In this document: positions 8,715 to 15,675 of the stretch, piece by piece
Layout: every line of letters begins with the position of its first letter
How positions within the stretch are numbered: position 1 is the first letter of the stretch
Source of the DNA: Acidimicrobiales bacterium
Lineage (GTDB): Bacteria; Actinomycetota; Acidimicrobiia; Acidimicrobiales; VFJN01
Length of the DNA stretch: 33,437 nt
Direction of reading: 5' to 3'
NCBI GenBank assembly: GCA_035316325.1
Contig: DATHJB010000223.1
Location: 1-33,437 of the forward strand
Notes under the pieces: model-generated
The model's database searches: none
The model's input: the letters and a program-made list of their open reading frames with translations, nothing else
Told to the model about the DNA's origin: nothing
Position numbers and translations under genes: made by a program

Positions 8715-8735
8715 GCGGCTGACGCTCAGGTCAGC
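8712..8735. terminator. Hairpin between convergent genes
   Basis: TGAGCG-GCTGA-CGCTCA at 8712-8728 is a 6-bp stem spanning the stop codons of both the LacI gene and the convergent phosphatase gene. It competes with GCTGAC-GCTCAG-GTCAGC at 8718-8735. Neither has a U-run. Placement in the 11-base gap of a convergent pair suggests a shared, weak, bidirectional terminator. Confidence 0.35.
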
Positions 8736-9439
8736 GGCTGGACCGGGTGGTCGAGGTCGGTGCCGAGGTGGCCGGTGTCGTTGAAGCGGCGGATGATCCA
8801 GCGGTCGTCGGTGATCACCAGGTGGGAGAGCGAGGCGTTGTCGGCGCCGACGAACGCCCACGGTCGGGCGCCGGTGGCCATGGCGACGATCGCCCCGATG
8901 ACGCCGCCGTGGGTCACCACCACGACCCGCTGGTCCGGGTGGGCGGCGGCGATGTCGACGAGCGCGGCCCGGATGCGGCCCTGGAACTCCTCGGTGGTCT
9001 CGGCGCCGGGGATGGCGTCCCAGCGCTCCTGGGCAATGGCCTGCAGGGCGATCGGGTGCCCCTCGGCGAAGTTCTTGCGGAAGACCGGGCCGTCCCACTC
9101 CCCCAGGTACACCTCGCTGAGCCGGGGCTCCACGACGGGCTCCAGGCCGAGGCGGGCGGCCAGCGGCGCCGCCGTCTCGTGCGTGCGCCGCAGCGACGTG
9201 ACGTAGATGGCCGCGGCGTCCTCGTCCTTGAGGCGCTCGCCGACGAGGTCGGCCTCCTTGCGGCCCTGCGGGTCGAGCGCCGGGTCGGAGCGGCCGTCGA
9301 CCCGGGGCGCCGGCGTGTCCAGCCGGGCCGGCGCCGACTCGCCGTGGCGCACCAGGATGACGTCGGTCGCGCCCGGCGGCAGCTCGAACCGGAACTGGCG
9401 GTACTCGGTGGTGGTGGTGTCGTCGTCGCCCTCGGTCAC
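8726..9439 (-). CDS. Histidine phosphatase (phosphoglycerate mutase-like) family protein
   Basis: This 237-residue member of the histidine phosphatase superfamily has the phosphate-accepting motif LVRHGE with His32, a second catalytic His177 in VVTHGGVIGA, and the acid region LSEVYLGEWDG. Such enzymes dephosphorylate small phosphorylated metabolites or isomerise phosphoglycerate; the substrate cannot be read from the sequence. The first 20 residues (TEGDDDTTTTEYRQF) are an acidic, low-complexity extension. The start is GTG 9439, with no strong ribosome binding site but a TACGTT box 6 bases upstream, which fits a leaderless transcript. It follows the transporter ATPase by 26 bases on the same strand and may also be read through from that operon. 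Whether it is functionally tied to sugar uptake is unknown. Confidence 0.92.
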   Translation of the reverse strand: MTEGDDDTTTTEYRQFRFELPPGATDVILVRHGESAPARLDTPAPRVDGRSDPALDPQGRKEADLVGERLKDEDAAAIYVTSLRRTHETAAPLAARLGLEPVVEPRLSEVYLGEWDGPVFRKNFAEGHPIALQAIAQERWDAIPGAETTEEFQGRIRAALVDIAAAHPDQRVVVVTHGGVIGAIVAMATGARPWAFVGADNASLSHLVITDDRWIIRRFNDTGHLGTDLDHPVQPLT

Positions 9440-9445
9440 GAGAGC

Positions 9446-9468
9446 AACGTACCTTGACCGACTGGTCA
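9446..9468 (-). promoter_or_regulatory. Candidate leaderless promoter with a dyad in the spacer
   Basis: On the minus strand TACGTT (9451-9446) lies 6 bases before the phosphatase GTG. The 17 bases upstream of it contain the perfect dyad TGACC-AGTC-GGTCA (9468-9455), which also covers the stop codon of the upstream ATPase gene. The -35 position (TCGGCC) is poor. The same -10 hexamer occurs in the strong promoter at 15586-15614. A repressor bound to the dyad would block this promoter. Confidence 0.4.
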
Positions 9469-10680
9469 GGCCGACATGCGGTTGCCGGTCTCCGGGTCGA
9501 AGAAGTGGAGCTGGCTGGTGTCGACCGCCAGCTCGACGCGGTCGCCGATGCGGGCCCGGCTGCGGGCGTCGAACCGGGCCACCAGCAGCGCCTCGCCCGA
9601 CTCCGCCTGGCGCTCCAGCTCGTCGAGCACGGCGTCGTCGGCGTCGGCAGCGTTGCGGGTGTCGTCGGTGACCGCCCGTTGGGCCGTCGTACGCAGGTGC
9701 ATCACCAGCTCGGAGCCCAGCGCCTCGCGCAGCTCGACATCGGCCTGGAGCCGGGGCCCCGATGCGTCGACCCGGTCGTCGTGGATGCTGGCGTCGAAGA
9801 TGTGCTCGGGCCGGATGCCCACGACCACCGGCTTGTCGACGAAACCCTCCAACTCCGGGTTGTCGGCCACGACGGCCGCCGGCACGTCGAGCGACTGCTC
9901 GTCGCTCAGGACCACCCGGGCGTCACCGTTGGCCCGCTCGAAGGTGGCCTCCAGCAGGTTCATCGAGGGCGAGCCGATGAACGCGGCGACGAACAGGTTG
10001 GCCGGCTCGGCGTAGAGCCTCTCGGGCTCGCTCACCTGCTGGAGCAGGCCCTCACGCAGCACGGCCACCCGGTCGCCCATGGTCATCGCCTCGACCTGGT
10101 CGTGGGTGACGTACACGGTGGTGGTGCCCAGGTCGCGCTGGAGCTTGGCGATCTCGGCGCGCATCTGCACCCGCAGCTTGGCGTCGAGGTTCGACAGCGG
10201 CTCGTCCATCAGGAACACCGACGGGTCGCGCACGATGGCCCGCCCCATCGCCACCCGCTGGCGCTGGCCGCCGGAGAGCTGCGCCGGCTTCCGCTTCAGC
10301 CAGTCCTCCAGCTGCAGGGTCTTGGCGGCGTCGTGCACCCGCTTGGTGATCTCGTCCTTGGGCAGCCGGGCCAACTTGAGGGCGAAGCCGATGTTCTGCT
10401 CGACGGTCATGTGCGGGTAGAGCGCGTAGTTCTGGAACACCATCGCGATGTCGCGCTCCTTGGGCGGCAGGTCGTTGACCACCCGCTCGCCGATCTTCAG
10501 CGTGCCGTCGGTGATCTCCTCCAGGCCGGCCACCATGCGCAGCGCGGTCGACTTGCCGCACCCCGACGGGCCCACGAGCACGAGGAACTCGCCGTCGGCG
10601 ATGTCGAGGTCGAGGTCCGACACGGCGGTGACCCCGTTCGGGTACACCTTCGTCATCTTGTCCATGGTCACCGCGGACAT
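9466..10680 (-). CDS. Sugar ABC transporter ATP-binding protein (UgpC/MsmK/AglK type)
   Basis: This 404-residue ATPase would energise a carbohydrate importer. It carries Walker A GPSGCGKST at residues 37-45, the Q-loop region VFQNYALYPHMTVEQNIGFA, the ABC signature LSGGQRQR at 135-142, Walker B VFLMDEP at 155-161, and the switch His in VYVTHDQVEAMTMGDR. Residues beyond about 235 form the MalK-type regulatory TOBE/OB domain, including VVVGIRPEHI, which in this family binds regulators. It starts at ATG 10680 with a GAGGGGG ribosome binding site. It is 13 bases downstream of the permease gene, so it belongs to the same operon. MalK-type ATPases sometimes serve several importers, so it need not be specific to this one. 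Confidence 0.96.
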   Translation of the reverse strand: MSAVTMDKMTKVYPNGVTAVSDLDLDIADGEFLVLVGPSGCGKSTALRMVAGLEEITDGTLKIGERVVNDLPPKERDIAMVFQNYALYPHMTVEQNIGFALKLARLPKDEITKRVHDAAKTLQLEDWLKRKPAQLSGGQRQRVAMGRAIVRDPSVFLMDEPLSNLDAKLRVQMRAEIAKLQRDLGTTTVYVTHDQVEAMTMGDRVAVLREGLLQQVSEPERLYAEPANLFVAAFIGSPSMNLLEATFERANGDARVVLSDEQSLDVPAAVVADNPELEGFVDKPVVVGIRPEHIFDASIHDDRVDASGPRLQADVELREALGSELVMHLRTTAQRAVTDDTRNAADADDAVLDELERQAESGEALLVARFDARSRARIGDRVELAVDTSQLHFFDPETGNRMSA

Positions 10681-10693
10681 GTTCTTTGCCCCC

Positions 10694-11680
10694 TCATCCC
10701 TTTACCGATCCTGCCAGAAGGCCTCGCACGAAGTACCGCTGCAAGGCGAAGAACACGGCCAAGGGTACGGCGATCGACACGAACGCTGCCGCCGTGAGCA
10801 GGTGCCAGTCCTGGCCACGGCTGCCCGACAACGTAGCCAGGCGGACGGTCATCGGCGCATCGGTCGACCCGATGCTCAGGAACGTGCGGGCCACGAGGTA
10901 GTCGTTCCAGACCCAGAGGAACTGGAAGATGGCGAACGCCGCCAGTGCCGGCACCGACAGCGGTATGACCAGGCGCCAGAAGATCGTCGGGTGGTCGGCA
11001 CCGTCGATGCGGGCGGCCTCGAACACGTCGCGCGGCAGCGACGCCATGTAGTTGTGCAGCAGGAAGATCGCCAGCGGCAGGCCGAAGCCGATGTGGGTGA
11101 GCCACACCGCGGTGATCGTGCCCTGCAGGTCGAGGTCGGGCAGGAGCGTGAACGTCTCGCCGAAGACCGTGAGGTGGGCGCCGTTCACGTACAGCTGCAG
11201 CAGCGGGATGAGCGACATCTGGAACGGGACCGCCAACATCGCCACCGTGGCCACGAACAGCCAGTGCCGCCCGGGGAAGTCCATCCAGGCGAAGGCGTAG
11301 GCGGCGAAGGCCGCGATCGCGATCGGGATGACGGTGGCCGGTATCGCGATCGCCGCCGAGTTCATGAAGTGCTGCCACATGTCGGGTGCATCGCTCGTCG
11401 ACGACGAGAACACGCCGCGGTAGCTCTCCAGGGTGAGCTGAGGATCGGTCACGACCGTCCACCAGCCGGTGGTCTTGACCGCCGTCTCCGAGCGGAACGA
11501 CGACACGAACAGACCGAGGCTGGGCAGGGTCCACAGAAGGACCAGAATCCACAGGACCCCGGTGGGCACGGCGCCCAGCAGCCCGTGCAGCCGGGTGCCC
11601 ACGCCCCGGCCCCGGGTCGGCGCAGCCCCCGTCGCGGCTTCCGGCAGCGGTGCGGTGGTCGGCGTGACGGTCGTGCTCAC
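10694..11680 (-). CDS. Sugar ABC transporter permease, MalG/AglG type
   Basis: This is a 328-residue inner-membrane permease with six predicted helices. The first helix is LLGAVPTGVLWILVLLWTLPSLGLFVSSF, after a 35-residue Thr/Pro-rich cytoplasmic tail. The periplasmic segment TTGWWTVVTDPQLTLESYRGVF is typical of AglG-like subunits. The EAA loop that docks on the ATPase is EAARIDGADHPTIFWRLVIPL near residues 240-260. The C-terminus FALQRYFVRGLLAGSVKG is the classic MalG ending. Its ATG overlaps the stop of the preceding permease gene by four bases, so the two are translationally coupled. Assignment to alpha-glucosides rests on family resemblance; a neighbouring beta-glucosidase makes beta-glucosides equally possible. 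Confidence 0.94.
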   Translation of the reverse strand: MSTTVTPTTAPLPEAATGAAPTRGRGVGTRLHGLLGAVPTGVLWILVLLWTLPSLGLFVSSFRSETAVKTTGWWTVVTDPQLTLESYRGVFSSSTSDAPDMWQHFMNSAAIAIPATVIPIAIAAFAAYAFAWMDFPGRHWLFVATVAMLAVPFQMSLIPLLQLYVNGAHLTVFGETFTLLPDLDLQGTITAVWLTHIGFGLPLAIFLLHNYMASLPRDVFEAARIDGADHPTIFWRLVIPLSVPALAAFAIFQFLWVWNDYLVARTFLSIGSTDAPMTVRLATLSGSRGQDWHLLTAAAFVSIAVPLAVFFALQRYFVRGLLAGSVKG

Positions 11681-13020
11681 GATCGCTCCTCAGTCTGAAG
11701 ACGGCGGACGTTGATCACCATCAACGGCAGCACCACGACGAACAGCAGCACGGCCAGCGCCGAGCCGCGCCCGTTGTCGCGGTTGACGAACACCTCGCTG
11801 AACATCCGGTTGGCGATGACGTCGGTGTCGTTGTTGCCGCCGGTCATCACCTGGACGATGTCGAAGACCTTGAGCACGGTGATCATCAAGGTCGTCACCA
11901 CCACGGCGATCGTGGTGCGGATCTGGGGCAGGGTCACCCGCCAGAACGTCGCCACCTCGCTGGCGCCGTCGACCCGGGCGGCCTCGATCAGCTCGCTCGG
12001 CACGCCCTTGATCGCCGCCGACAGGACCACCATGGCGAACCCGGTCTGGATCCAGATCATGATGGCGATCAGGAAGAGGTTGTTCCACGGCACCTGACGG
12101 ATCCAGTCCTGGGGCGCACCGCCGCCACCGACCCAGAAGGCGTTGAGCAGGCCGATCTGATCCTTGCCGGCGGGCGTGAACGCGAACACGAACCGCCAGA
12201 TGACGCTGGCGCCGACGAAGCTGATCGCCATCGGCATGAAGATCAGCGACTTGGCGACCGACTCGCCCTTGGACCGGTCGGCCAGCACCGCCACGGCCAG
12301 GCCGAGCAGGGTGGCGAAGCCGGTGACGAGCACCAGCCAGAACACGTTGTTCCAAACGACGCCGGTGAGGGCGCTGACACCGGCGAGCACGGCGAGGATC
12401 GCCGCGACCGTCAGCGATCCCGACGGCGCGGGGCCCGTGAAGTCGATCGAGCGGCGCTCGAGGCGGGCCCGCACGACGACGAGCACCACCGCCACGACGA
12501 CGATGCCGACCGCGATCACGAACAGGCGGCTGGTCAGGATGTCGCGCCAGCCCTCGACGGTGAAGACGGTGCGGTCGCCGAACAGCGAGCGGTAGTTCTC
12601 CAGCCCGGCCGTCTCCTCGCTGCGCTTGTCGCGAAAGCTGAGGTAGATCGTTCGGATCGTCGGGGCCACCAGCGTGATGGTCAGGAAGAAGAGCGCCGGG
12701 GCCAGGAAGATCACGGGGCGCGTCCGGTCGGGGATGCGCCAGGCCCGGTCCGGCGGCGGTGGGTGCCGGGCCCACACGAAGGCGCCCAGCAGCGCCCCGA
12801 CGACCGCGCCGCCGAGGGGCCACAGCGGCCCGCCGAGGAACCAGCCGCCGCTGTTGGCCACCGCGCCGGCCACGGCTCCGAGCAGCGCCCCCGCTCCGGT
12901 GGCGAAGACGCGGAACCGTTTCGGTGCCTGGTCGACGAGCAGGTTCACGCCCACGAAGACCGCGAGCATCACCGTGATGACGAGCACCACGGTGATCAAA
13001 GTACTGACGAGCTCTCCCAT
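11677..13020 (-). CDS. Sugar ABC transporter permease, MalF/AglF type, with extra N-terminal helices
   Basis: This is the 447-residue partner permease. The core has the AglF-like blocks FAFTPAGKDQIGLLNAFWVGG, WNNLFLIAIMIWIQTGFAMV and the EAA loop EAARVDGASEVATFWRVTLPQI, ending in VINVRRLQTEE. The N-terminus is longer than in MalG-type subunits. Three hydrophobic stretches at about residues 8-28, 38-56 and 66-83 precede the first core helix (VIFLAPALFFLTITLVAPTI). A further hydrophobic segment near 165-190 may insert as well. The start is ATG 13020, with GGGGGGAC as the ribosome binding site. It sits 81 bases downstream of the binding-protein gene, with a strong stem-loop in between. Confidence 0.93.
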   Translation of the reverse strand: MGELVSTLITVVLVITVMLAVFVGVNLLVDQAPKRFRVFATGAGALLGAVAGAVANSGGWFLGGPLWPLGGAVVGALLGAFVWARHPPPPDRAWRIPDRTRPVIFLAPALFFLTITLVAPTIRTIYLSFRDKRSEETAGLENYRSLFGDRTVFTVEGWRDILTSRLFVIAVGIVVVAVVLVVVRARLERRSIDFTGPAPSGSLTVAAILAVLAGVSALTGVVWNNVFWLVLVTGFATLLGLAVAVLADRSKGESVAKSLIFMPMAISFVGASVIWRFVFAFTPAGKDQIGLLNAFWVGGGGAPQDWIRQVPWNNLFLIAIMIWIQTGFAMVVLSAAIKGVPSELIEAARVDGASEVATFWRVTLPQIRTTIAVVVTTLMITVLKVFDIVQVMTGGNNDTDVIANRMFSEVFVNRDNGRGSALAVLLFVVVLPLMVINVRRLQTEERS

Positions 13021-13036
13021 GTGTCCCCCCGAGTGA

Positions 13037-13068
13037 TGAGGGAGGTACCCACTCGGGTACCTCCCTCA
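13037..13068 (-). repeat. Strong intercistronic stem-loop between binding-protein and permease genes
   Basis: GAGGGAGGTACCC (13038-13050) pairs perfectly with GGGTACCTCCCTC (13055-13067) around a four-base loop; one flanking T-A pair extends the stem to 14 bp. On the minus strand it follows the binding-protein stop by 33 bases and is not followed by a U-run. Such structures in importer operons commonly protect the upstream mRNA segment, so that binding protein is made in excess over permeases. That role is inferred. Confidence 0.8.
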
Positions 13069-13101
13069 ATCAGACGATTCGGTTCGGATCGATCCTTCGG
13101 G

Positions 13102-14424
13102 TCAGTCCGAGGGCCAGCTCGCCTCGACGTCGGCGAACGCTTCGTCGACGGTCTTGGTGCCGCCGACGATGTCGACGGCGGCGCTCCAGAACGTCCCGGA
13201 GCCGACCGCTCCCGGCATCAGGTCGGAGGCGTCGAAGCGCACCGGCTCGGCCGCCGCGAGGATCTCGCCGAACGTCTGGTCCAGCTCCGTGGTGTAGAGG
13301 CTGGTGTCGACGTTCTTGTTCGGCGACAGGTAGCCGCCGATCTCGTTGCCGGCCCGGCTGTTGCCGAACTCGGGCGAGGCGATGTAGCTCATGACCTCCA
13401 TCACCTCGGGACGGTCGGCGAACGCCGCGGCGTAGATGCCGCCCGAGAGGGTGATGTTCGGGTTCTCCTCGGAGCCGGGCAGGTAGAAGGCGTTGACGTC
13501 GCCGTCCGCGCCCAAGGTGGCCCCCGCGTCGGTGAAGTTCGACCCGTAGAAGTTGCCCTGGCGGTGCATCAGGCAGTCGCCCTCGAGCAGCGGCAGGCCG
13601 GCCTCGGCGAACGGCGTCGCCCCGATGTTCTGCAGGCCGCCGAACACCATCCCGTCGGTCGCCCAGAGGTCGTAGACCGCCTGCGCCGACTCCACGATGG
13701 CAGGGTCGTCGAAGGGGATCTCGTGGTTGACCCACTGGTCGTAGACCTCGGGCCCTTGCAGGCGCAGCACGAACTCCTCGATCCAGTCGGTCATGGGCCA
13801 ACCGGTGGCGTCGTCGCTGCCGATGCCGACGCAGAACGGCGTCTTGCCGTCGGCGAGCATCGTGTCGGCCAGCGCCAGGAAGTCGTCGAAGGACTCGGGG
13901 ATCTCGTAGCCGCCCTCCTGGAACGCTGCCGGGCTGTACCAGACGACGCTCTTGAGGTCGGCCTTGGCCGGGATGGCGAGGACGTCGCCGTCGATGGTGG
14001 AGAAGCTCGTCCAGCCCTCGTCGATGTTCTCGCCGACCACCTCGAGGACGTCGTCGGGCAGCGGCACGATGTCGCCCGCGAAGTCCTTGATCTTCCCGGG
14101 CTGCGGGAACATGGCGATGTCGGGCGGGTTGCCGGCGTCGACCTGGGGGCCGACCTCGGTCTCGAAGCTCCGTGAGCCGTTCACCTCGACTTCGATGCCG
14201 GTGTCCTCGGTGAACGCGTCGAAGGCGTCCTGCAGGCTCTGCTGCTCGAACTCCACCTCCGGACCGAACAGGGTCACGGTCCCGCTATCGCCTCCGCCGC
14301 CACTGTCGTCGCCGGAGTCGGTGGACGCATCGTCGTCGTCGTCGGCACACGCCGACGCCGACAACAGGCTCAGGGCCAGCCCGAGCGTGAAGACCGCTCT
14401 CCACCGGTTTCGCTGTCGTGTCAT
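13102..14424 (-). CDS. Sugar ABC transporter substrate-binding lipoprotein (AglE-like)
   Basis: This 440-residue extracellular binding protein captures the sugar and delivers it to the permeases. The ATG at 14424 is chosen over one 16 codons upstream because it has a GAGGGGG ribosome binding site and opens with MTRQRNRWRAVF, a normal signal-peptide start. A hydrophobic core (TLGLALSLLSASA) leads to a lipobox-like cysteine, then an Asp/Gly/Ser-rich linker (ADDDDDASTDSGDDSGGGGD) typical of actinobacterial lipoproteins. The mature domain resembles the alpha-glucoside-type family 1 binding proteins: TVTLFGPEVEFEQQSLQDAF at the front, GNPPDIAMFPQPG, and the late block FWSAAVDIVGGTKTVDEAF. It is 73 bases downstream of the LacI gene and first of the transport genes. 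The actual ligand is unknown. Confidence 0.95.
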   Translation of the reverse strand: MTRQRNRWRAVFTLGLALSLLSASACADDDDDASTDSGDDSGGGGDSGTVTLFGPEVEFEQQSLQDAFDAFTEDTGIEVEVNGSRSFETEVGPQVDAGNPPDIAMFPQPGKIKDFAGDIVPLPDDVLEVVGENIDEGWTSFSTIDGDVLAIPAKADLKSVVWYSPAAFQEGGYEIPESFDDFLALADTMLADGKTPFCVGIGSDDATGWPMTDWIEEFVLRLQGPEVYDQWVNHEIPFDDPAIVESAQAVYDLWATDGMVFGGLQNIGATPFAEAGLPLLEGDCLMHRQGNFYGSNFTDAGATLGADGDVNAFYLPGSEENPNITLSGGIYAAAFADRPEVMEVMSYIASPEFGNSRAGNEIGGYLSPNKNVDTSLYTTELDQTFGEILAAAEPVRFDASDLMPGAVGSGTFWSAAVDIVGGTKTVDEAFADVEASWPSD

Positions 14425-14497
14425 TGGGTTTCCCCCTCTTTGCTTACTTTGACGACATCTCGCCAAATCCATCCGCCGGGCCCCCAGAGAGCACGCA

Positions 14498-15526
14498 CTA
14501 CCTCCCTACCCGGACCGAAGGTGGGCCTGTCGTGCTTCTGACGATCAGGTCGAGATCGAGCTGTTGGTGCACCGGTGCGATGGGGCCCTCGGTGCCGAGG
14601 ACCTCCAGCAGCAGCGCCGCCGCGCAGCGCCCGCTCTCGTAGAGCGGTTGGCGCACGGTGGTGAGGCCCGCGTAGCTGGACACCTCGATGTCGTCGAAGC
14701 CGACGACCGAGACGTCCTCGGGCACGCGCAGGCCCGCGGCGCGCACGGCCTCCAGAACCCCCAGGGCCTGCGTGTCGGAGGCGGCGAACACCGCGGTGGG
14801 TCGGTCGCGGCGGGCCAGGAGCTCCTCGGTCCGGCGGCGGGCGACGCTGCGCACGTGCGGGCCGTGCCGGATCAGCTCCGGGCGGACGTCGACGCCGGCG
14901 TCCTCGAGCGTGGCGCGGTAGCCCTGCTCGCGCTCGGCGCTGGACACGAAGCCCAGCGGGTTGTCGGGCTCGTCGCCGATGAAGGCGATGCGCTCGTGAC
15001 CCAGCGCCAGCAGGTGCCGGGTGGCGATGCGGCCGCCCTCGACGTCGTCGGTCACCACACGGGGGACCGCGTGCTCGGTCGGGCCGCGGGCATCGAGCAG
15101 CACCACGGGAACACCCGCCGCGGCCAGGCGCTCGAGGTCGCTGCTCGGCGGTGGTAGCGACATGACCAGCAGGCCATCGGCCCGGTCGCGGCGGGTGAGG
15201 GCGGCGAAGTGCTCGTCACGGTGGACGGGCGACTCGACGTTGAAGAGGACGAGGTCGTAGCGGCTTGTGTCGAGCAGGGCGACGACGCCGCGGAGCCGCT
15301 CCACGGCAGAGGCGTGGGTGAAGAAGGGCACGACCACGCCGACGGTCTGGCAGCGGCCGCGGGACAGGCCGCGGGCCATCGGGTTGGGCCGGTAGTCGAG
15401 GGCCTCGATGGCGGCGAGCACGCGGGCCCGAGTGGCGGCGCTGACGCGAGGGCTGTCGTTGAGGACCCGGGACACCGTGCCCGCACCCACTCCGGCTTTC
15501 GCCGCGACGTCGGCGATGGTGGCCAT
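14498..15526 (-). CDS. LacI-family transcriptional regulator of the sugar importer operon
   Basis: This 342-residue LacI/GalR repressor has the helix-turn-helix TIADVAAKAGVGAGTVSRVLNDSPRV and the hinge RPNPMARGLSRG. The effector domain includes TRHLLALGHERIAFIGD, TAVFAASDTQALGVLE and VSVVGFDDIEVSSYAGLTTVRQP. The start is ATG 15526, with a G-rich ribosome binding region. It is first in the run regulator, binding protein, two permeases, ATPase. The promoter upstream carries two operators of the form TGGAAGCGCTTCCA, so the regulator very probably represses itself and the whole importer, with a transported sugar or its phosphate as inducer. Its recognition helix differs from that of the glucosidase regulator, matching the difference in operator half-sites. 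Confidence 0.95.
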   Translation of the reverse strand: MATIADVAAKAGVGAGTVSRVLNDSPRVSAATRARVLAAIEALDYRPNPMARGLSRGRCQTVGVVVPFFTHASAVERLRGVVALLDTSRYDLVLFNVESPVHRDEHFAALTRRDRADGLLVMSLPPPSSDLERLAAAGVPVVLLDARGPTEHAVPRVVTDDVEGGRIATRHLLALGHERIAFIGDEPDNPLGFVSSAEREQGYRATLEDAGVDVRPELIRHGPHVRSVARRRTEELLARRDRPTAVFAASDTQALGVLEAVRAAGLRVPEDVSVVGFDDIEVSSYAGLTTVRQPLYESGRCAAALLLEVLGTEGPIAPVHQQLDLDLIVRSTTGPPSVRVGR

Positions 15527-15555
15527 CCCCCCGAACCCCCCTCCGTTCCCCCGAT

Positions 15556-15575
15556 GTGTGGAAGCGCTTCCACAC
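15556..15575. promoter_or_regulatory. LacI-type operator O1 of the importer operon
   Basis: GTGTGGAAGCGCTTCCACAC is a perfect 20-bp palindrome with a GCGC centre. It lies 30 bases upstream of the LacI start codon and just downstream of the predicted transcription start near 15579, the classic repressor position. The half-site differs clearly from the glucosidase operator at 6321-6340, so the two repressors should not cross-talk strongly. Confidence 0.88.
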
Positions 15576-15585
15576 CTGTCACCGC

Positions 15586-15614
15586 AACGTATGCCCCGGA
15601 ACAGGGAATGTCAA
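15586..15614 (-). promoter_or_regulatory. Promoter of the lacI-sugar importer operon
   Basis: On the minus strand a perfect TTGACA (15614-15609) is followed by a 17-base spacer and TACGTT (15591-15586), the best vegetative promoter seen in the window. Transcription would start near 15579, giving a leader of about 53 bases. Operator O2 abuts the -35 box and O1 begins about 4 bases after the start site. Confidence 0.8.
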
Positions 15615-15628
15615 TGGAATCGCTTCCA
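15615..15628. promoter_or_regulatory. LacI-type operator O2
   Basis: TGGAATCGCTTCCA differs from the O1 core TGGAAGCGCTTCCA at one base. It touches the -35 box of the operon promoter and lies 47 bases before the plus-strand aminotransferase start. Its centre is 56 bp from that of O1, a little over five helical turns, so one tetramer could bridge both sites by looping. Confidence 0.7.
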
Positions 15629-15675
15629 CAATGGCGGTTCGCAGCCGGAGCCCGCATGCGGTACATCTCCTACCG

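Noticed and set aside
10668..11552. His/Arg/Pro-rich frame overlapping the AglG-type permease
   Set aside because: It is a shadow in another frame; the permease frame has membrane helices and the EAA loop.
14320..14345. GTC trinucleotide run as a possible phase-variable repeat
   Set aside because: It encodes the Asp-rich linker of the lipoprotein in frame and is short and impure; slippage would not switch the gene off.
14425..14472. Upstream ATG at 14472 for the sugar-binding lipoprotein
   Set aside because: It would put 16 polar residues before a complete signal peptide, and the downstream ATG 14424 has the ribosome binding site.
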